Part shown: in pieces, positions 54,225-63,494 of the stretch
How positions within the stretch are numbered: the stretch's first letter is position 1
Layout of the letters: each line of letters starts with the position of its first letter
Source of the DNA: Citrobacter telavivensis
GTDB lineage: Bacteria; Pseudomonadota; Gammaproteobacteria; Enterobacterales; Enterobacteriaceae
NCBI GenBank assembly: GCA_009363175.1
Contig: CP045203.1
Span: 1-64,000 of the forward strand
Length of the DNA stretch: 64,000 nucleotides
Direction: 5' to 3'
Made by a program: the position numbers and the translations under genes
The notes under the pieces: model-generated
What the model was told of the DNA's origin: nothing
Database searches by the model: none
What the model saw: the letters and a program-made list of their open reading frames with translations, nothing else

Positions 54225-54749
54225 ATGAATACACCCAAATCAGTATGGAGCTTAATATTTCGTAAAAAGCGAAGCTGGAGGCAACATATTGTTTTCAGCA
54301 TCGTTGTTATTTTCTTAACCGCACCGCTGACGCTATACGTGCTTAACCGGTATGAGATTGGTATCGATCCACAAAATAACCAATGTCTTCCTCCGTACCG
54401 AATATATCTCGTCGATAAAATGGACAAATCAATCGTCAAAGGGAAAATTTACGCCTTTCATTCTGAGCTAATGCAACCATATGGCAAAGGGCTGAAAATT
54501 GTTGATGGCATTGCGGGAGACACAGTCTCCGTTGATCCCGAAGAGACTGCAATTAACGGCTCTATGGTCGGTGAGGGACTGGCATTAGCAGCAGAATCTG
54601 GCCATACCGAACAGGAGCTAACGCGTAGTGGTGTCGTACCGAATGGTCGCCTGTGGATGATGGGGCGCACCAGATACAGTTTTGATTCCAGGTACTGGGG
54701 ATCATTAGACGAGTCACAAATTATAGGCCGAGCGTATCCATTATGGTAA
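54225..54749 (+). CDS. trhF: TrhF/TraF-type S26 signal peptidase
   Basis: 174 aa, one span (about 22-41). The C-terminal box GRTRYSFDSRYWGSL and the base-like Lys91 in LKIVDGIAGDTV mark an S26 peptidase of conjugation systems, which matures pilin. Where Ser is expected in the first motif, the sequence reads NQCLPPYRIYL, so Cys54 or a different residue would have to serve. ATG 54225 chosen for GGTGGGCGA. Confidence 0.82.
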   Translation: MNTPKSVWSLIFRKKRSWRQHIVFSIVVIFLTAPLTLYVLNRYEIGIDPQNNQCLPPYRIYLVDKMDKSIVKGKIYAFHSELMQPYGKGLKIVDGIAGDTVSVDPEETAINGSMVGEGLALAAESGHTEQELTRSGVVPNGRLWMMGRTRYSFDSRYWGSLDESQIIGRAYPLW

Positions 54750-56056
54750 AAAAAACACCTTTTCGACTTTCGATATTGGCATTTGTAACCGCTGTTGTTT
54801 TCACTCCAGTCTGGGCCGAAAACACTGGTATCTATTTAAGTGATCTGCCGTCAAGACCGGTATCCAACTTAGATAATATTCCGACAAGACCGGCTAATAA
54901 CTACTCAGTCACTGACATTCAAAAAGCTAAGCGTCAATTATCTGCAACTGAAATGAAAGATATTGACAGTCTCATAAAAGCGGCTCGTGATAATCAAAAT
55001 GCCACTGCCGACCGCGCTACTGACACGGTTAAAGATAATCGAAAAATGATGGGTGAAATGCCCGAGTATAAAAATACAGATGAACTAGTCGATGATGCGG
55101 TAAGAGGAGCGTTAGCAAAGTCTGATATGACTAACGAGAAACAAAATAAGCCAGCCGGTGATTTTATTTATATTCTCGTCTCCGCGTCTCTCAGCGATGC
55201 TGAAATCACCGACATTCTCAAGTTATACGATGGACGCACGGATATCGCTCTGGTTGTCCAGGGGGCAAAAGATAAAAAGAACCTGCTTGATGAACTTACC
55301 CACTGGCAGAAACTTTCCTTCGACTCCAAGTCTTCTCTGGCCGTAAACCTCGATCCAACTGTATTCAAAAACTACAACGTTAGTTCTGTACCGACCATTA
55401 TCCATGAAAAAGATGGTGAGCTGGTGGCCAGGGTGACAGGCATCTATGACATCGCGTACCTGAAAGACAAGACCGGCGACCTTGGTGTGGCCGGGCCCGC
55501 TGTTGGGGTCGTAGAGAAGAACCTTATTGATGAACTACAGGAGAGTGTCGCTAAACTCGATTTTGATGGCATGAAGAAAAAGGCCATTGATAACTACTGG
55601 CCCCGCCAGGTTTTCCAGGAATTCCCGGAAGCGACAAAGCGAGCTACCAGAACCATCGATCCGACGGTCATTATCCCTCAAAACATTACTTCACCTAACG
55701 GCGATATCGTTGCAAAACGGGGGCGATTTAACCCGCTAACTGTGATGCCATTTACCATCAAGCTAATCTTTTTCGATGCACGTGAAGAATGGCAACGCCA
55801 GTTCGCCAGGTATCAGTTTGAACATACACCAGCCTCCCTCACGCCAATACTGGTCACGACAAACGTGTATGGTGATGGCTGGCAGACCTTCCGTGACACC
55901 AAGAAAGAATACGGTGACTTCGCAAGGCTATACATGATTCAGCCAGGCATGGCCGAACATTATGGTTTGATAAACGTGCCCAGCGTTGTGACAGCCGACA
56001 GTAAGCGATTCATTAATGATGAATATTCACGCAAAGATTTTGAGGAGCTGAAATGA
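54743..56056 (+). CDS. traW: TrbC-TraW fusion protein
   Basis: 437 aa, signal peptide (about 1-25). Residues about 130-250 form an F-type TrbC domain (FIYILVSASLSDAEITDIL; SVPTIIHEKDG) and about 280-430 a TraW domain (TVIIPQNITSPNGDIVAKRGRFNPL). In F these are separate genes; fusion is the rule in IncC/SXT-type systems. It works in periplasmic pilus assembly with TraU. Overlaps both neighbours. Confidence 0.9.
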   Translation: MVKKTPFRLSILAFVTAVVFTPVWAENTGIYLSDLPSRPVSNLDNIPTRPANNYSVTDIQKAKRQLSATEMKDIDSLIKAARDNQNATADRATDTVKDNRKMMGEMPEYKNTDELVDDAVRGALAKSDMTNEKQNKPAGDFIYILVSASLSDAEITDILKLYDGRTDIALVVQGAKDKKNLLDELTHWQKLSFDSKSSLAVNLDPTVFKNYNVSSVPTIIHEKDGELVARVTGIYDIAYLKDKTGDLGVAGPAVGVVEKNLIDELQESVAKLDFDGMKKKAIDNYWPRQVFQEFPEATKRATRTIDPTVIIPQNITSPNGDIVAKRGRFNPLTVMPFTIKLIFFDAREEWQRQFARYQFEHTPASLTPILVTTNVYGDGWQTFRDTKKEYGDFARLYMIQPGMAEHYGLINVPSVVTADSKRFINDEYSRKDFEELK

Positions 56057-57120
56057 AAAAAATTCTCTCAGTTCTGAAATCACCCAAGACCCTGGTGCTC
56101 GCATGTCTGGCTTTTACTATGCCGGTTTTTGCGGCTGACGTTTCATCACCCGTACAGAACAAGGTCTGTCATGATAACCAAGTCTTATCAGCGAAACTCA
56201 TTACGGATGTTTGCTGGAACTGTATTTTCCCGATAAAGCTTGCCGGTATTAATCTGTCGATGACAGGTACTGCACCTGACAATGCAGCATCAGGGACAGT
56301 ATGTGCCTGTAAGGATGGATTGAACGTCTATCACCCGGGTGTATTGACCGCGATGTGGGAACCGAGAAAGCTCATCGAGTTAACGAGAACACCCGGGTGC
56401 ATGTCATCCCTAGGAGGGGTAACACTCGACCTTGGTAATGATTTGCAGTTTGGCCCGCAGACCGATGGAGCAGCCGAGGAACAGCGGGAGCGTTTCTCAA
56501 TAAGTTTCTACAACGCACATATGTATGCTATGCCGTTATTAAGAATGTTGGATATGTATCTACCCGGTCAATGTAATGCCGACCCATACAGCGATTTTGA
56601 TATCATTAATTTCACGGAGATTGACCCGACCTGGAATAATACGATGCTGGCATTCTTCCAGAACCCGGAATCAGCAGCTGTGGCTAACGTGATAGCAATG
56701 CAGGCTTGCGCCGGTGAAGCAGCGGCACAATTTGCAGGTAAACAGCCAATAGACTCACTTTGGTGGTGTGCCGGTTCCTGGGGTGGGCAGTATCCTTTAA
56801 CTGGATCGGTACGGAGTATGGATGCCCCCAGAACAACCAGCCTGGTCGGGATCCGTATGCTGGCCGCAGAACATCGTCGTGGACTGGCCTACCGTTCGAT
56901 GGGAAACGATACTGTTTGTCGCTCCAAGATTTACCCAACGTTGCCAAAGCAACAGTACAAATTGAATATGTTCTACCCTACCCCGGAGACAAAAAACAGT
57001 CATGAGGTCGGTGAGTCCCCATACCAATGGCAAGGTGGGCCTTTCCGTTATCCAACCGGTAAAGGCCAGGACAGCACCTACATGATTTTCCAGTGGGTAG
57101 ATTGTTGCCGCACAATGTAA
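56053..57120 (+). CDS. traU: Conjugation protein TraU
   Basis: 355 aa, signal peptide (about 1-27, ending VFAAD). Cysteine-rich, with conserved VCWNCIFPIKLAGI (about 53-66), GTVCACKDG and WWCAGSWGG stretches of TraU, required for DNA transfer and pilus function. Its many disulfides fit the three Dsb-like proteins on the element. Followed by a terminator. Confidence 0.93.
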   Translation: MKKILSVLKSPKTLVLACLAFTMPVFAADVSSPVQNKVCHDNQVLSAKLITDVCWNCIFPIKLAGINLSMTGTAPDNAASGTVCACKDGLNVYHPGVLTAMWEPRKLIELTRTPGCMSSLGGVTLDLGNDLQFGPQTDGAAEEQRERFSISFYNAHMYAMPLLRMLDMYLPGQCNADPYSDFDIINFTEIDPTWNNTMLAFFQNPESAAVANVIAMQACAGEAAAQFAGKQPIDSLWWCAGSWGGQYPLTGSVRSMDAPRTTSLVGIRMLAAEHRRGLAYRSMGNDTVCRSKIYPTLPKQQYKLNMFYPTPETKNSHEVGESPYQWQGGPFRYPTGKGQDSTYMIFQWVDCCRTM

Positions 57121-57121
57121 T

Positions 57122-57150
57122 AAAAAAACCCTGCAATGCAGGGTTTTTAA
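57122..57150. terminator. Terminator after traU
   Basis: AAACCCTGCA / TGCAGGGTTT hairpin with A and T runs on both sides, between convergent genes. Confidence 0.88.
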
Positions 57151-57168
57151 TTTCTGTTTTTCGTTGAA

Positions 57169-57915
57169 TTAAGCCTGCCGTTTAATGGCCTCATTCTGAT
57201 CATCATTCGCTTCATTACTGGCATCCTGCAACACCTTTGTTTCCTGGTCTACCTGGGTAGGTTCTGTCTCAGTGCTTCCAGCCAATTCTTTTTCAGCGGC
57301 CCGGCCATTGGCCTGATTAAGCTCATCAGCAGATGCCTGCGCGTGACGTTTGAGTGATGCTGCCAGATCACGAATGAGATTATGAAGACGAGACTTAAAC
57401 TCCTCGACCTCATCCTGATTAAAACAGTTATTTAACCAGAGGGTATCGATGATCTGGTGCAATTTATCAAAGTTCTGAATAATGCGGATAACCCGCAGCG
57501 CTTGCGGCGTTCTGATGCGAACCTCATGTTCTTTTGGATGGGTATACCCGACTTCATTGAGGCTGCTGCGTTCTTCTTCTTCTTTTACCGCACGGTTCAG
57601 AATAGCAATGTTATTTTCCAGTTCTTTCTCAGGCATGTCGATTACTTCGTTAACCGCCTTCAGTGTACGTTCAATCGCACCACTGTATTTAGTGCCAAGC
57701 CGTTCAAGGGCTCGGCTGTTATTGGTCAGATTGAAGAGAGCCTGGGAGATAATGTTAAAATTACGGGACTGTACCCGAATACCTTCCTGGGTGTGAAGAG
57801 TAAATTTCACGACAGCTTCAGGATTGGAATATTCGACACGAGAGTTAGGGGTTCGGTTATCCTGAGCCCCACTCTTTTTAGCTTGTTTTACGGTTTGTAC
57901 CGGTGCTTTAGCCAT
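57169..57915 (-). CDS. DUF1845-like plasmid protein
   Basis: 248 aa, basic Lys-rich N-terminus, a helical core and an acidic C-terminal tail from about 205. HEVRIRTPQALRVIRIIQNFDKLHQIIDTLWLN (about 128-160) recalls the DUF1845 family found on ICEs and plasmids; this match is from memory and is unsure. It is the only leftward gene in this region and has its own start region next to the 58353 leader. Confidence 0.55.
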   Translation of the reverse strand: MAKAPVQTVKQAKKSGAQDNRTPNSRVEYSNPEAVVKFTLHTQEGIRVQSRNFNIISQALFNLTNNSRALERLGTKYSGAIERTLKAVNEVIDMPEKELENNIAILNRAVKEEEERSSLNEVGYTHPKEHEVRIRTPQALRVIRIIQNFDKLHQIIDTLWLNNCFNQDEVEEFKSRLHNLIRDLAASLKRHAQASADELNQANGRAAEKELAGSTETEPTQVDQETKVLQDASNEANDDQNEAIKRQA

Positions 57916-57979
57916 AACAGAACCTCGGAGTTAATTTGTATGCCAATTGATTAGGCCAAAACTCAGGATAGTTGTCATT

Positions 57980-58300
57980 GAAAAATGGCTGCAATATGAC
58001 CATGAAAAACCGACTTGAAAAATTAAACCAATATGCTTAAATGAATAAGAACCGAGCTGACGGACATCAGCACAACTTCCTAGTTAATTTCGCGCTCAAC
58101 CAGCGCCCACCGGATGACCTCCTCCCGGGTTAACTACGCCTTCTACAGGCCCGAGCATCTCTGATGTGTTTAGGTTAAACCTGACATGTCTCTTTGCTTA
58201 CCCAAACGGGTATTTTGGTTCTCAATCCCAAACAAAAAAAATTGTTAATCCTTTTAACTCCAGCGAATCAACAGATGTGCAGTTTTGTGTACATCCGTTT
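57980..58300 (+). ncRNA. Possible third copy of the structured leader, upstream of 58353
   Basis: The 437-bp gap 57916-58352 has no gene. From about 58014 it shows a promoter-like TTGAAA with TTAAAT at 17 nt, a hairpin GCTGA/TCAGC (58056-58071), then ACAACTTC, a GCGC...GCGC hairpin, a CCGG-containing hairpin and TACGCC, the same order as in the leaders at 59611 and 63529. The later stems do not align well. It is a weaker candidate for the same RNA family. Confidence 0.35.
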
Positions 58301-58352
58301 AGTTTACCTTTTAGGTAGCTAAATTTTCGCATTCTAAATTTATAGGTGATCT

Positions 58353-58964
58353 ATGTCTGACCCAATCTCATTAATGGCAGGTATCGTATTTTTTGGTGCT
58401 GTGTATTACCGTGCCGAATATATCAGATTCCTTGGCCCAATCTGGCTGGCAATTTTTATAACGGAACGCGGTTTACTGTTCACTGGTCTCGGTTTTGTTA
58501 CCGCGACTGTATGTGTAGTTGTTGCTTTACTCGTTATTTATAATTCATTCTTTACCAAGTCTGGGAAAAAATCTAATGAAGCAACTAATGGAAACATGGT
58601 TGAAGGTGTTTCTCGGGCTGGGTCAAATAATGACAAAGCCAAATATGCAAACCATCGTTTTGAAGGAAAGCTTGTTTACCACGGTCTCGAAAACTGGAAA
58701 CACGATCCTAATAACGATAAATCGTATTTAGTCACAATACGTAGTGGTGGGAAAGACCATGAAATTTGGGCTGTTGGGCTCAAAAATGCTGTTGAGACTT
58801 GTGGAGCACAAGTTGGTGATATTGTTTCAGTCTGGAAAGAGTCTGAAGTAAGAACCGACAAAGCACAAGTGTTTGACGAAAGCGGTAAGGTTACAGGGTA
58901 TCGTACTCTCCTTAACGAAAAACGTCGCGGCATTTGGGTTATGCAAGTACTCGCCGAAAGCTAA
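58353..58964 (+). CDS. Membrane protein with plasmid primase/relaxase-associated domain
   Basis: 203 aa. Two hydrophobic stretches (about 5-22 and 28-65) then a soluble domain with DKSYLVTIRSGGKDHEIWAVGLKNAVE and VGDIVSVWKES (about 122-166), similar to a small domain often seen on plasmid primases and TraI-like proteins (SY-V-L-G-E-x-x-IWG-L ... GD-V). Function unknown. Confidence 0.6.
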   Translation: MSDPISLMAGIVFFGAVYYRAEYIRFLGPIWLAIFITERGLLFTGLGFVTATVCVVVALLVIYNSFFTKSGKKSNEATNGNMVEGVSRAGSNNDKAKYANHRFEGKLVYHGLENWKHDPNNDKSYLVTIRSGGKDHEIWAVGLKNAVETCGAQVGDIVSVWKESEVRTDKAQVFDESGKVTGYRTLLNEKRRGIWVMQVLAES

Positions 58965-59026
58965 AATATTCTTAATTCAGGCTATAAGCCTTAACTTTTT
59001 AATCTTTTAAATATATGAGGTATATT

Positions 59027-59527
59027 ATGACAATTGTCTATGGTAGTAGCATTGAGCCGGGTGGTATGGAACTGGATGATTACACAATGATTGCAGAGTG
59101 TGAAAATTGTGGGAAAGACTGCCGACATCGGATTTATGAAGACTGTGTTGCAGGGGCAATAAACCAGAGATTCTCTTATACGTGTAATCACTGCGGTTAT
59201 CATTCCTGTAACGCTGAAGTATGTGACGTATGCGATAGCATCGAATGCGAAGAACATGCTGGTCGTTATCAGTCTAATATTTTCTTCGAAATGCATGAGC
59301 TCATTGAGCTCATGAAAATAGAGGGAGATATACTGGCAATCAGAGCAAAAATCAATGTAGGCGCTCACGACTTTGGAGATCTTTCAAAGTTAGATGATTG
59401 CCTGCATAGGCTCACCTTTCCAGGTTACTATGAACGGCGAAATACTGATCTCTATAAAGAGATATCAGATGCTTCAACCGACATGGCAATCCAAACATGG
59501 AAGCGTCTGGAACGCTTGTTATGCTAA
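59027..59527 (+). CDS. Cysteine-rich zinc-binding protein
   Basis: 166 aa. The N-terminal half has CENCGKDC, CNHCGYHSC, CDVCDSIEC, consistent with two or three zinc sites; the C-terminal half is helical. The start is 59027, with the ATGAGGT at 59015 acting as RBS (the same TGAGGTAT word precedes ssb and bet). Function unknown. Confidence 0.7.
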   Translation: MTIVYGSSIEPGGMELDDYTMIAECENCGKDCRHRIYEDCVAGAINQRFSYTCNHCGYHSCNAEVCDVCDSIECEEHAGRYQSNIFFEMHELIELMKIEGDILAIRAKINVGAHDFGDLSKLDDCLHRLTFPGYYERRNTDLYKEISDASTDMAIQTWKRLERLLC

Positions 59528-59540
59528 ACCTCCCTATAAA

Positions 59541-59568
59541 AACCCAGCGAAAGCTGGTTTTTTTTCTT
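59541..59568 (+). terminator. Intrinsic terminator
   Basis: CCAGC-GAAA-GCTGG tetraloop stem followed by TTTTTTTT, just before the promoter of the ssb leader. Confidence 0.88.
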
Positions 59569-59575
59569 TTCTGGA

Positions 59576-59800
59576 TTGACCAACCAAACGTCGTATCATA
59601 ATCTTATATCGCGGGCATCCCGCTTAACTTCTTTTAACACTCTTTATTTCGGCAACGCGCCATCCCTGAATGAATAAGTTCATTCGCACGGCTTCCCTAC
59701 GCCCATAGAATTCGACACACGGTGCATCATGCATCGTGTTTTCTGCGCCGTCGAAAAAGGTGTTTTTCCTCTTGTTGAGGATACAGTGAGTCCAGCACTC
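59576..59800 (+). ncRNA. Structured leader RNA upstream of ssb
   Basis: A promoter-like TTGACC (59576-59581) starts a 318-bp gene-free leader. Hairpins: GCGGG/CCCGC (59611-59623), GAATGAA/TTCATTC (59668-59685), a nested stem with outer TTCGAC/GTCGAA (59711-59755) enclosing CACGGTGC/GCATCGTG, and TCCTC/GAGGA (59767-59781). The word GTCGAAAAAGGTGTTTT (59750-59766) is identical in the leader at 63688. Stems keep pairing with different bases in the two copies, so selection on RNA structure is likely. It may control ssb by attenuation or by a trans factor. Confidence 0.68.
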
Positions 59801-59893
59801 TAACTGGATGCTTCACAAATCTTTCTAATTTTTGTGCCTATAGCACTAAATCATTTTAACTTTTTTAATTTAAAAATTTATGAGGTATAAACT

Positions 59894-60658
59894 ATGCAAT
59901 CCAGAGCAAAGGGTATTGTTGCGATAGAACCTAAATATGTGCCTGCATCTAACAATGCAGATTCATATATTTATTTCCGTTTGCGCTGTGACATGTCCAT
60001 TAGCGGCAAGTCTCAGACCGAGTTCTATTCGATAAAAGCATTTGGTAAAGTCGCGGATTTTCTACGCGATAATATTCAAATGAATACCGAACTGTATATC
60101 GAAGCATTAGCTCGATCATTCCGTTATACAAAACATGGTATTGACCAAATGAGGACTGAGTTTCATGTTTTCATGGCTCGAATCATTCAGACTGGTCAAT
60201 CAATAGATACCCGTGCAAATGAAACTGTAAAGCCACCATCTACATCAACCGTCACTTCGCTATCCCCTCAAGTAGCGCAAAAACTTAAGGACGATATGAA
60301 GTGGCAGAAAATGTCTGATGAAGAGGTAAGAACTGCTTCTGAAAAATGGAGAACAGTATATGCCGAGCAAAAGCAGCTGCACCCTGGAAAAGAGTCTGTA
60401 TCACCAGACAACAATAAAAATTCAGTAGAGAAGATACCAGAAGCTTCGCCGAAGCTGGATGCTAAGAATAGAGCCGTGCAGACATCACGTCCGCAAGCCG
60501 CAACCTCTAAGCACCCTGTCAACATGCAAGCCTGGACAAATCTGCCAGCCGATAATTCGACAGCAGCCGTTATTGTAGCTCGTATGAAACTTAATGAAAA
60601 ATTAAGCTCCTCCGGGCAAGTAACTTTAACTAACGCATATTCATCAGTTCGCGGTTGA
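59894..60658 (+). CDS. ssb: Single-stranded DNA-binding protein
   Basis: 254 aa. N-terminal OB-fold (about 1-105): a strand set SYIYFRLRCDMS, FYSIKAFGKVADFLRDNI and ELYIEALARSFRY. The C-terminal part is a long polar linker with SSB-like Ser/Ala/Pro richness. Position before bet and exo identifies the SSB homologue of SXT/R391- and IncC-type recombination modules. RBS TGAGGT. Confidence 0.8.
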   Translation: MQSRAKGIVAIEPKYVPASNNADSYIYFRLRCDMSISGKSQTEFYSIKAFGKVADFLRDNIQMNTELYIEALARSFRYTKHGIDQMRTEFHVFMARIIQTGQSIDTRANETVKPPSTSTVTSLSPQVAQKLKDDMKWQKMSDEEVRTASEKWRTVYAEQKQLHPGKESVSPDNNKNSVEKIPEASPKLDAKNRAVQTSRPQAATSKHPVNMQAWTNLPADNSTAAVIVARMKLNEKLSSSGQVTLTNAYSSVRG

Positions 60659-60665
60659 TATGACT

Positions 60666-60699
60666 GGTTGCTGATTCCTCAGCAACCTTCTTCTTTTTT
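60666..60699 (+). terminator. Attenuator-like terminator between ssb and bet
   Basis: GGTTGCTGA / TCAGCAACC stem followed by a T-rich tract. Located between ssb and bet in a 75-bp gap, so it may lower bet expression relative to ssb. Confidence 0.75.
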
Positions 60700-60733
60700 A
60701 ATCTTATAATTTATTTAATTTAATGAGGTATAT

Positions 60734-62290
60734 ATGTACTCAAATAAATCACGTAGTTCTGGTTCATTCTCAAACAACAATAAAGGGAACACCGATATTG
60801 TCGTTAAGATAGACAGCATTGCTCGACATATGTTGTCGCTCGAAAAGATGTTTGCATCCGCAGGTTCCAGTTCACCTCACATCTCATTCGAACGTGAATG
60901 CGTTTTTGCAAAACATATTGTCAACAATAATAACTACTTGGCTGACATAGCAGTTAATAATCCAAAGTCCTTCGAAACAGCATTCCTTCAGCTTGCAAGT
61001 AGCGGCCTTACTCTTGACCCGGCGCAGAAGCAGGCTTACCTGGTTCCACGCGATGGTCGTGTCATTCTTGACGTGTCCTATATTGGGCTCAGCAGGATGG
61101 CCACCGATGAAGGTTTATGCGAAGACATTGTGGCTGAATTAGTTTTTGAAAAGGACTCATTTAAAACCAATGGTCGTCGTTCCAGCCCAGACCACGAATT
61201 TGACCCCTTTGCTTATAAAGGGGGACTCGTTCTCACAAACACCGATCAGGGTGCTTTAGGAGATCGAGGCATGTTCAGGGGGGCTTATGTCGACTATTTA
61301 ATGAAGGATGGACGTCATCTGGTATTTTTCATTGACCTTCAGGATTTAGCTCAATCTCGGGCGAAATCCGAATCTTGGGCAAAAGTGGAGAAACGGCAGT
61401 ATTCACCGTGGACTCAGTTCCCTTGGAAGATGGTGCTCAAGTCAGCTATTAAGCAGACCATACACTTAATTCCTGGTAACCGTACTCGCCTGAGTTCAAT
61501 GATTGAATATCTGAACACTGCTGGTGGTGAAGGTTTCCGTACAGCAACAATACCCGTCGCAGCTGCTGAAGCTGAAATGGAGGTTAGACAAGAAGCCAGG
61601 ACGGCTGGTAATACGGATACTACAATCCGAACTGCAAAGTCTGATGATAAAGTTATTGAAGGTGAGTTTAATAAGCTCCCTGAAGAACCTGATTCAACCG
61701 AGCAGCAGGACATCAAGAGCAATACACCAACCGATGTTTACGATACGGCTGAGGGAAATACACCTCCAGCTGACGTAAATGGTTCGGCTGATGATATTCT
61801 CCCTCCACCCGGAGAAACCAATGGGCAGTCCAATGAAGAAATGTCTGAGCATCCCGGGGTCAGAAAATGGGCTGAACGCAGAATTAAAAAGTTAGTAAGC
61901 CGGGCAGAAAAGACGCTTGGATACGAAACTATTTTAAACGATGCAAAAAGCAGTTTCGATCTGAATGAAAGTGAGCTGGCATTCGCTCGCTTATCTTTAG
62001 AAAAATCCCGTCGGTCACTTCTCAAAAATCATTTAACTAACGCAGTAGGTAGCTTCGATTTTACTCAAGTACTTAACTTCATCGAAAAAATGGGTAAGGG
62101 TGAGTTTAAAACCGACGCGGCCAAATGGGTCGGTGAAGTCCAAGCCGAATCAATGGAAATACACAAGTTATATCTTGAGGCTGTTAATACATCTGATTTT
62201 GTGAGGCTCAATGCCGCTCTCAACAATGTGACATTTCCCCCTCTAAAAGAAATGGTAGAAGGTCTTATTGAAGATCTTCTGGCCGCTTAA
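60734..62290 (+). CDS. bet: RecT/Bet-family single-strand annealing protein
   Basis: 518 aa. RecT core about 30-270: LASSGLTLDPAQKQAYLVPRDGRVILDVSYIGLSRM, KDGRHLVFFIDLQDLAQSRAKS and WTQFPWKMVLKSAIKQTIHLIPG. A long acidic linker and a helical C-terminal domain (about 375-515) extend it well beyond typical Bet proteins (about 270 aa). It anneals strands made by the partner exonuclease, driving hybrid-element formation. Confidence 0.9.
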   Translation: MYSNKSRSSGSFSNNNKGNTDIVVKIDSIARHMLSLEKMFASAGSSSPHISFERECVFAKHIVNNNNYLADIAVNNPKSFETAFLQLASSGLTLDPAQKQAYLVPRDGRVILDVSYIGLSRMATDEGLCEDIVAELVFEKDSFKTNGRRSSPDHEFDPFAYKGGLVLTNTDQGALGDRGMFRGAYVDYLMKDGRHLVFFIDLQDLAQSRAKSESWAKVEKRQYSPWTQFPWKMVLKSAIKQTIHLIPGNRTRLSSMIEYLNTAGGEGFRTATIPVAAAEAEMEVRQEARTAGNTDTTIRTAKSDDKVIEGEFNKLPEEPDSTEQQDIKSNTPTDVYDTAEGNTPPADVNGSADDILPPPGETNGQSNEEMSEHPGVRKWAERRIKKLVSRAEKTLGYETILNDAKSSFDLNESELAFARLSLEKSRRSLLKNHLTNAVGSFDFTQVLNFIEKMGKGEFKTDAAKWVGEVQAESMEIHKLYLEAVNTSDFVRLNAALNNVTFPPLKEMVEGLIEDLLAA

Positions 62291-62295
62291 CTTAT

Positions 62296-62313
62296 CCGGC
62301 AGGAAACTGCCGG
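62296..62313 (+). terminator. Hairpin between bet and exo
   Basis: CCGGCAG-GAAA-CTGCCGG perfect stem-tetraloop; only a short T tract follows, so partial termination or mRNA stabilisation is likely. Confidence 0.55.
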
Positions 62314-62347
62314 TTTAACTTTCTAAATTTATCTTAAGGTGATCATT

Positions 62348-63457
62348 ATGTCTGACATTTATGAAGTCGTTGATGTTGTGCAGGGCTCAAAGGAATGGCT
62401 CGAATGGCGTAAAACTGGTGTGACAGCAACATGCTCCCCTATTCTGTTAGAGGAGGCTGGTGCAACTAAAACGCCCTACGAACTCTATTTGCAATACGCT
62501 GGCCTGATTAAGGCAGAAGACCTTTCTGTCATTAAACAGGTTGATGCTGGTAAAAAGCTTGAAGCACTTGCCAGAAGTTACTGCGAAAAAGAGATTGGAC
62601 AAATCGCCCTGCCTTTCTGTGTAAGGAACAAAAAGTATCCTTACATGATTGCTTCGCTGGATGGGCAGTTCGACGATGGTTCAATCCTTGAGATAAAGAA
62701 TCTTTGCGAGAGCAAACATCTTTCTATTCTTCAGCTTGAAACCAAATCGCCAGAATTCCGTTATTACTACTGGCAAGTTCAGCACCAGCTGCTGACAACA
62801 GGCGCACCCCAGGCGTATCTTGTGTTTTGGTCGGCCACTGACCAGACCAAGGTCTTTAAAATTATGCCTTCGAAGAAAGCGTTTTATCGAGTCCAGGTTG
62901 CCTGCGAATACTTCTGGAATAAGGTTCAGACAAAAACAGCTCTACCGTTTGATAAGGAAAAAGATATTTTGCTTATCTCTGACCCTGAAATCATGTCTCA
63001 GACACAAGGCTTTAAGCTTCCAGACGACCTCGAAGCTCGTGTGGTAGACATAGCCAGACAAGTTGGAACATTGCAGCAGATGGAGAAAGAGTTGGCTTTA
63101 AAGAAAAAGCAGTTCGAAGAATACCAGAACGCGGTCAATTTATTGATCCAGGGTCTAGGTGCTTCTATTGGCTTTTCCTATAACGAGCTGGTTAGAATCG
63201 ATGGCTTTGGCTTTCGTTTTCTTCAGTCTCGCGTACCGGAAAAACCGAGCTACAAACGAATCTGCGATAAATTATCTATTGACCCCAAACATCATCCAGA
63301 ATGTTACGGTCAGTCATCGGTACGAAATTCGTTAAGTACCTATGAATATAAATCAACTCTGACTGATACTGTCTACATTCCTTTGGATGACACTTCCGTA
63401 CTGGTATCTCCTGGTGCAGAAGAGACAGACTCAGCCCAACAATACGTTGTTTTTTAA
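62348..63457 (+). CDS. exo: YqaJ-type alkaline exonuclease
   Basis: 369 aa. YqaJ/lambda-exonuclease fold: GSKEWLEWRKTGVTAT near the N-terminus, catalytic Asp and Glu-x-Lys in ASLDGQFDDGSILEIKNL (about 105-122) and a QVQHQLLTTG segment. It resects double-stranded ends for RecT. ATG 62348 follows AAGGTG; GTG 62339 is less likely. Confidence 0.9.
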   Translation: MSDIYEVVDVVQGSKEWLEWRKTGVTATCSPILLEEAGATKTPYELYLQYAGLIKAEDLSVIKQVDAGKKLEALARSYCEKEIGQIALPFCVRNKKYPYMIASLDGQFDDGSILEIKNLCESKHLSILQLETKSPEFRYYYWQVQHQLLTTGAPQAYLVFWSATDQTKVFKIMPSKKAFYRVQVACEYFWNKVQTKTALPFDKEKDILLISDPEIMSQTQGFKLPDDLEARVVDIARQVGTLQQMEKELALKKKQFEEYQNAVNLLIQGLGASIGFSYNELVRIDGFGFRFLQSRVPEKPSYKRICDKLSIDPKHHPECYGQSSVRNSLSTYEYKSTLTDTVYIPLDDTSVLVSPGAEETDSAQQYVVF

Positions 63458-63463
63458 TTATTG

Positions 63464-63492
63464 AGCCCAGTTTAAAACTGGGCTTTTTTTTT
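63464..63492 (+). terminator. Terminator after exo
   Basis: AGCCCAGTTT / AAAACTGGGCT stem followed by eight T, directly before the promoter of the next leader. Confidence 0.9.
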
Positions 63493-63494
63493 GC

